Assembly: GCA_030593665.1 (NCBI GenBank)
Contig: JAUVGS010000072.1
Span: 1 to 8,200 of the forward strand
Direction: 5' to 3'
Length of the DNA: 8,200 bases
Origin: Chitinivibrionales bacterium
GTDB taxonomy: Bacteria; Fibrobacterota; Chitinivibrionia; Chitinivibrionales; JANQEN01
The stretch's first letter is position 1. Each line of letters begins with the position of its first letter. Below the pieces are notes generated by a model. The model was not told the origin of the DNA, did no database searches, and saw nothing but the letters and a program-made list of their open reading frames with translations. Position numbers and translations under genes: made by a program. Below, one piece after another: positions 5,659 through 8,200 of this stretch.

Positions 5659-6261
5659 ATGGTATCTAATCTGTATAAAGTGGTACTTGCCTTTACCGTC
5701 AATTTTCTTCTCTTTTGTATTATCCCTGCACTTCATGATCTTTTTGGCGCCGGCTTTAATACTACAAATGATTTGGCTAATCAGCAGAGAATTGTTGCTG
5801 AGATGATTCAGCCTAAAAAAGAAAAAAAGAAAGAGGTACGAAAAAAGATACGAAAAGTAAGTTCAGCGCGAAGTAAATCCACCTCATCAAATATGCAGAT
5901 GAAATTTAACCCTGATCTTGGTGTTGCCGAGGGTGAAGGGGTCGCGATTCAATCCGGGGAGCTTGAGGCTGTTATTTTTGAAGAGGGGGAAGCTGATGAG
6001 GATCCGGTACCACGCTATATTTCACCAGTTCCATACCCTAACCGTGCCAAGGAGCTTGGTATTGAGGGTGTTTTACTTATTGAGATTGTAATAGGGCTTA
6101 AAGGAAAAGTCGAATCAGTTGAAATATTAAAGTCTCCCCATCCCAGCTTTTCCACTGCGGCTCGCAAAGCAGTGAAAAAATGGCGATTCGACCCGGCTAA
6201 AAATAAAGGTGTTCCGGTACGAATTCGGGCACGGAAAGAGTTTGAGTTTCAGTTGAGGTAA
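5659..6261 (+). CDS. TonB-like energy transducer
   Basis: This 200-residue protein has an N-terminal membrane anchor (about residues 8-25, VVLAFTVNFLLF) of the TonB2 type. A linker follows that is Lys/Arg-rich (52-66) and then acidic (101-115), rather than the Pro-rich linker of E. coli TonB. The C-terminal TonB domain spans about 118-200, with SPVPYPNRAKELGIEG, then VIGLKGKVESVEILKS and the signature AARKAVKKWRFDPA. TonB couples ExbB/ExbD proton flow to outer-membrane receptors by contacting their TonB box. I prefer ATG 5659; an in-frame GTG at 5641 would add six residues, and neither start has a clear ribosome site. The stop and the next start share one base (TAATG), pointing to coupled translation. 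No TonB-dependent receptor is visible, so the cargo is unknown. Confidence 0.9.
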   Translation: MVSNLYKVVLAFTVNFLLFCIIPALHDLFGAGFNTTNDLANQQRIVAEMIQPKKEKKKEVRKKIRKVSSARSKSTSSNMQMKFNPDLGVAEGEGVAIQSGELEAVIFEEGEADEDPVPRYISPVPYPNRAKELGIEGVLLIEIVIGLKGKVESVEILKSPHPSFSTAARKAVKKWRFDPAKNKGVPVRIRARKEFEFQLR

Positions 6262-7262
6262 TGGACGATACAATTATTGATTACGATACTATGGATGAAC
6301 TAAAAATTAAAAATAAAAAATGTAATTGCAAATGCGTAACTGTTGCGCTATTACTTGGAATATTTTCATTTGGTGTCATGGCTGCTTCAGCAATAGACAA
6401 GGCAAATGAGTTTTACGGTGAAGGAAAATACGAGGCGTCTATACCGTTATATAAAAAAGCGATTGGCGAAGGAAGTAATCCGGCGCTCTGTTATTTTAAC
6501 TGCGCCAATGCACACTTCCAGCTTGACAGTTTACCACAGGCGATTGTTTATTATCGTGCGTGCCTCAGTTATGCCGAGAATTTTTTCAGGGGATACCTTA
6601 ATCTGGCCATTGCCTATTACTCTCTCAATGAAATAGGTGAAAGTATCGCGATTCTCAACCGGGCACTTGAGTTGGAACCCGGCGATGTAAAAGCGTCAAT
6701 GGTGCTGGCTGCATCATACCGGGAAGCCGGCGCTTTTGCCGAGGCCGGCGCTCTTTTCCAGCGTATTATCGAGGAGCATCCTGAAAAGGAAGAGGTCTAT
6801 ATTGTACTTGGAGAAATGTATCGGGACCTTGATGATCCACATGAAGCTATAAACTGGCTTTCCCAATACCCCTCAACGGGTAAAAATCTTGAATATGTAT
6901 ACCTGCTTCTTGCGGATATTTATGAATCTCAGGAGGATAATGAAAAAAATCTCTATTATCTGCAGAAGGGTTTTGAAAAGAATAAAACTAAGAAATGGGT
7001 GTTTTACAGGATGGTATTATTATTACAGAAGATGGAAAATGAATTCCTTGCCTTTGAAGAAGCTAAAAGAGGGCTAACCTTTTTTCCTGAATTTGCGGAA
7101 CTGGCGCTTCTTGCCGGTAACAGCGCTTTTAAACAGGCGATATACGGTCAAGCAGAACATTATTACACCATTGCCGGGAAGCATGGTAGTGCCGGCGCAC
7201 TGGTCGGATTGGAAAACATTCGTATCGTTCGATTGCAAAAAAGCAGGGAGGGTAAGGAGTAG
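6261..7262 (+). CDS. periplasmic TPR-repeat protein of the TonB operon
   Basis: This 333-residue protein has a hydrophobic signal segment at about residues 26-41 and a plausible AxA cleavage site (ASA, 42-44). An unusually long N-region precedes it and includes CNCKC. From residue about 46 onward it is built of TPR-like helical pairs: ANEFYGEGKYEASIPLYKKA, CYFNCANAHFQLDSLPQAI, GYLNLAIAYYSLNEIGESI, then AFAEAGALFQRII and EVYIVLGEMYRDL. More diverged repeats continue to the end, about seven to eight in all. TPR proteins of this kind accompany TonB2 systems and are thought to serve as periplasmic scaffolds; no enzymatic motif is seen. The ATG at 6261 overlaps the tonB stop by one base. An in-frame ATG at 6291 would give a more ordinary signal peptide. 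A 77-nt gap separates it from the next gene. Confidence 0.85.
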   Translation: MDDTIIDYDTMDELKIKNKKCNCKCVTVALLLGIFSFGVMAASAIDKANEFYGEGKYEASIPLYKKAIGEGSNPALCYFNCANAHFQLDSLPQAIVYYRACLSYAENFFRGYLNLAIAYYSLNEIGESIAILNRALELEPGDVKASMVLAASYREAGAFAEAGALFQRIIEEHPEKEEVYIVLGEMYRDLDDPHEAINWLSQYPSTGKNLEYVYLLLADIYESQEDNEKNLYYLQKGFEKNKTKKWVFYRMVLLLQKMENEFLAFEEAKRGLTFFPEFAELALLAGNSAFKQAIYGQAEHYYTIAGKHGSAGALVGLENIRIVRLQKSREGKE

Positions 7263-7339
7263 ATCGTTATTTTACGGTAAGATAATTTATCTTTGAAATA
7301 TATTCACATTCGTCAACTCTTAAATAGGGGTTTCAATCT

Positions 7340-8149
7340 ATGCTGAAAAGAATGTCCTTGTTAATTGTGCTGCTGGTTTTCATGGGAACGTATGCCCAGG
7401 AGCAGATCGATATTGAAAATGAAATAACGCGTACAAAACGTGAGATGAAACGTCTGAAAAAGGAACGCGAAAAAGTCCGCCGGCTTACGGTACAGGACAA
7501 GGAAGAGTTTCTTGATTATGAAAGTCGTACGAAACAGAGGTTTTCTGCATTGGAGTCGGAAACCCGGTCAACGAAAAAGGAAACGATCGTCCATCAGAAA
7601 AAGAGCGATTCACTCGGTGCGGTACTCACCGGAATAAAGGCAAGTCAGAAAGAGTATGACGTGAAACAGCGTGTCGCAAAAACCCGCCTTATCGCTTTTT
7701 GTGAAAAGGCTATGAAATCAACGAAACAGATACCGCCTTCGTTATCAAAAAAAGCGTATGACGCCCTCAATTTCCTTAAAAGTGAACTCGCTACCGGCAG
7801 CATTGAAAATAGTGAAGGTATTCATCGTTTGATCCAGGTTTTGAATGACACGGAACTTCAGCTCATGGAAATACAGATTTCTCAGGGGATATCACCCGTA
7901 CCGGAAATCAGCGGCTCTATATACCGGTTGCGAATTGGCGGCGTCTTTGAGGCAATAGTTGATGCGAAAGGTAGTAAGAGTGCGGTATGGGCTACCGGTT
8001 CTGATGGAGAGTGGCTGCCTGTTAAGGATGCTGCTGTTTCAGCGGAAATACTGCGGGCAATACATATTCGGGAAGGAAAAACACTGCCGGATTTAGTTAA
8101 ACTTCCTTTTGCAGCCGGTGAAAAGGAGGGAGGTACTGAAAATGAATAG
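7340..8149 (+). CDS. DUF3450-like periplasmic coiled-coil protein
   Basis: This 269-residue protein starts with a Sec signal peptide (MLKRMSLLIVLLVFMGTYA, cleavage near residue 19-20). A long charged coiled coil follows from about residue 22 to 115, then a helical middle. The C-terminal domain (about 193-257) contains YRLRIGGVFEAIVDAKG, SDGEWLPVKD and a closing TLPDLVKLPF. This layout and the closing W-x-P...LP pattern agree with DUF3450 proteins, which are encoded beside MotA/TolQ/ExbB-type genes in TonB2 clusters. Their exact function is not established; a periplasmic accessory role in the TonB complex is the usual guess. An AGGGG ribosome site lies 9 nt upstream of the ATG. The 3' end overlaps the next gene by 8 nt. 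The family call rests on recalled pattern and context, not on a search. Confidence 0.72.
   Translation: MLKRMSLLIVLLVFMGTYAQEQIDIENEITRTKREMKRLKKEREKVRRLTVQDKEEFLDYESRTKQRFSALESETRSTKKETIVHQKKSDSLGAVLTGIKASQKEYDVKQRVAKTRLIAFCEKAMKSTKQIPPSLSKKAYDALNFLKSELATGSIENSEGIHRLIQVLNDTELQLMEIQISQGISPVPEISGSIYRLRIGGVFEAIVDAKGSKSAVWATGSDGEWLPVKDAAVSAEILRAIHIREGKTLPDLVKLPFAAGEKEGGTENE
8125..8134 (+). promoter_or_regulatory. strong ribosome binding site for the last gene
   Basis: GGAGGGAGGT ends 7 nt before the ATG at 8142 and lies inside the 3' end of the DUF3450-like gene. It is the strongest Shine-Dalgarno sequence in the window and decides the start of the cut-off gene. Confidence 0.75.
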
Positions 8150-8200
8150 ATTGTATCTTATACTACTGGTCGCCGTTTCAGTACTTATGGCAAAACCACG
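8142..8200 (+). CDS. start of a secreted/membrane protein, cut by window edge
   Basis: Only 19 full codons are visible: MNRLYLILLVAVSVLMAKP plus Arg. This is a typical Sec signal peptide with likely cleavage after the MA at residues 16-17. The ATG overlaps the end of the DUF3450-like gene and has a strong ribosome site. In TonB2-type clusters the gene after DUF3450 is usually a TtpC/MotA-TolQ-ExbB-type protein with a secreted N-terminal domain, and the signal peptide here fits that. The identity is a prediction from context alone. Confidence 0.6.
   Translation, partial: MNRLYLILLVAVSVLMAKP

Noticed and set aside
5607..5669. A 20-codon frame between exbD and tonB (MTFYCNQTFK...)
   Set aside because: It is too short, has no ribosome site and runs out of frame into the tonB start. 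It is probably spacer sequence.

Overview
The window looks like chromosomal DNA of a Gram-negative (diderm) bacterium: it encodes a TonB/ExbD energy-transduction system, a Tat-type signal peptide and two Sec-type signal peptides, all with moderate to low GC. A Fibrobacterota- or Proteobacteria-like source would fit the gene set, but nothing here fixes the taxon. No rRNA, tRNA or CRISPR is visible.

Region 1 (1-2495, + strand) is a tight three-gene redox operon with overlapping genes. It holds the 3' end of a diheme cytochrome b-like membrane protein, a gluconate 2-dehydrogenase subunit 3-like small subunit with a twin-arginine signal, and a large FAD-dependent GMC oxidoreductase without its own signal peptide. 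The likely reading is a dehydrogenase exported by hitch-hiking on the Tat-targeted small subunit, passing electrons to a b-type cytochrome. Both residues that are usually catalytic in GMC enzymes appear substituted.

Region 2 (2537-3818) is an apparently intact IS3-family insertion sequence of about 1.28 kb. It has long imperfect terminal inverted repeats, orfA, orfB with a DD(35)E triad, and two in-phase -1 slippery heptamers that would fuse orfA to orfB. It sits just after the redox operon.

Region 3 (3891-5187) holds a HAD-superfamily phosphatase-like gene on the - strand, followed by about 650 bp without a convincing gene. That gap contains a composite inverted-repeat element (about 4598-4761), a perfect 32-bp palindrome (4868-4899) and a perfect 16-bp AT-rich palindrome (5079-5094) upstream of the next operon.

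Region 4 (5188-8200, + strand) is a TonB2-type operon: exbD-like, tonB-like, a periplasmic TPR protein, a DUF3450-like coiled-coil protein, and the first codons of a secreted or membrane protein. In the Vibrio-type TonB2 systems that I recall, DUF3450 is followed by a TtpC/MotA-TolQ-ExbB-type protein and ExbB. The cut-off gene at the right edge is therefore a good candidate for the missing proton-channel partner, with the gene order permuted relative to that arrangement. I see no wholly new defence or mobile system. The most promising unusual items are the cytochrome b/GMC pairing, the atypical GMC active site and the composite repeat.
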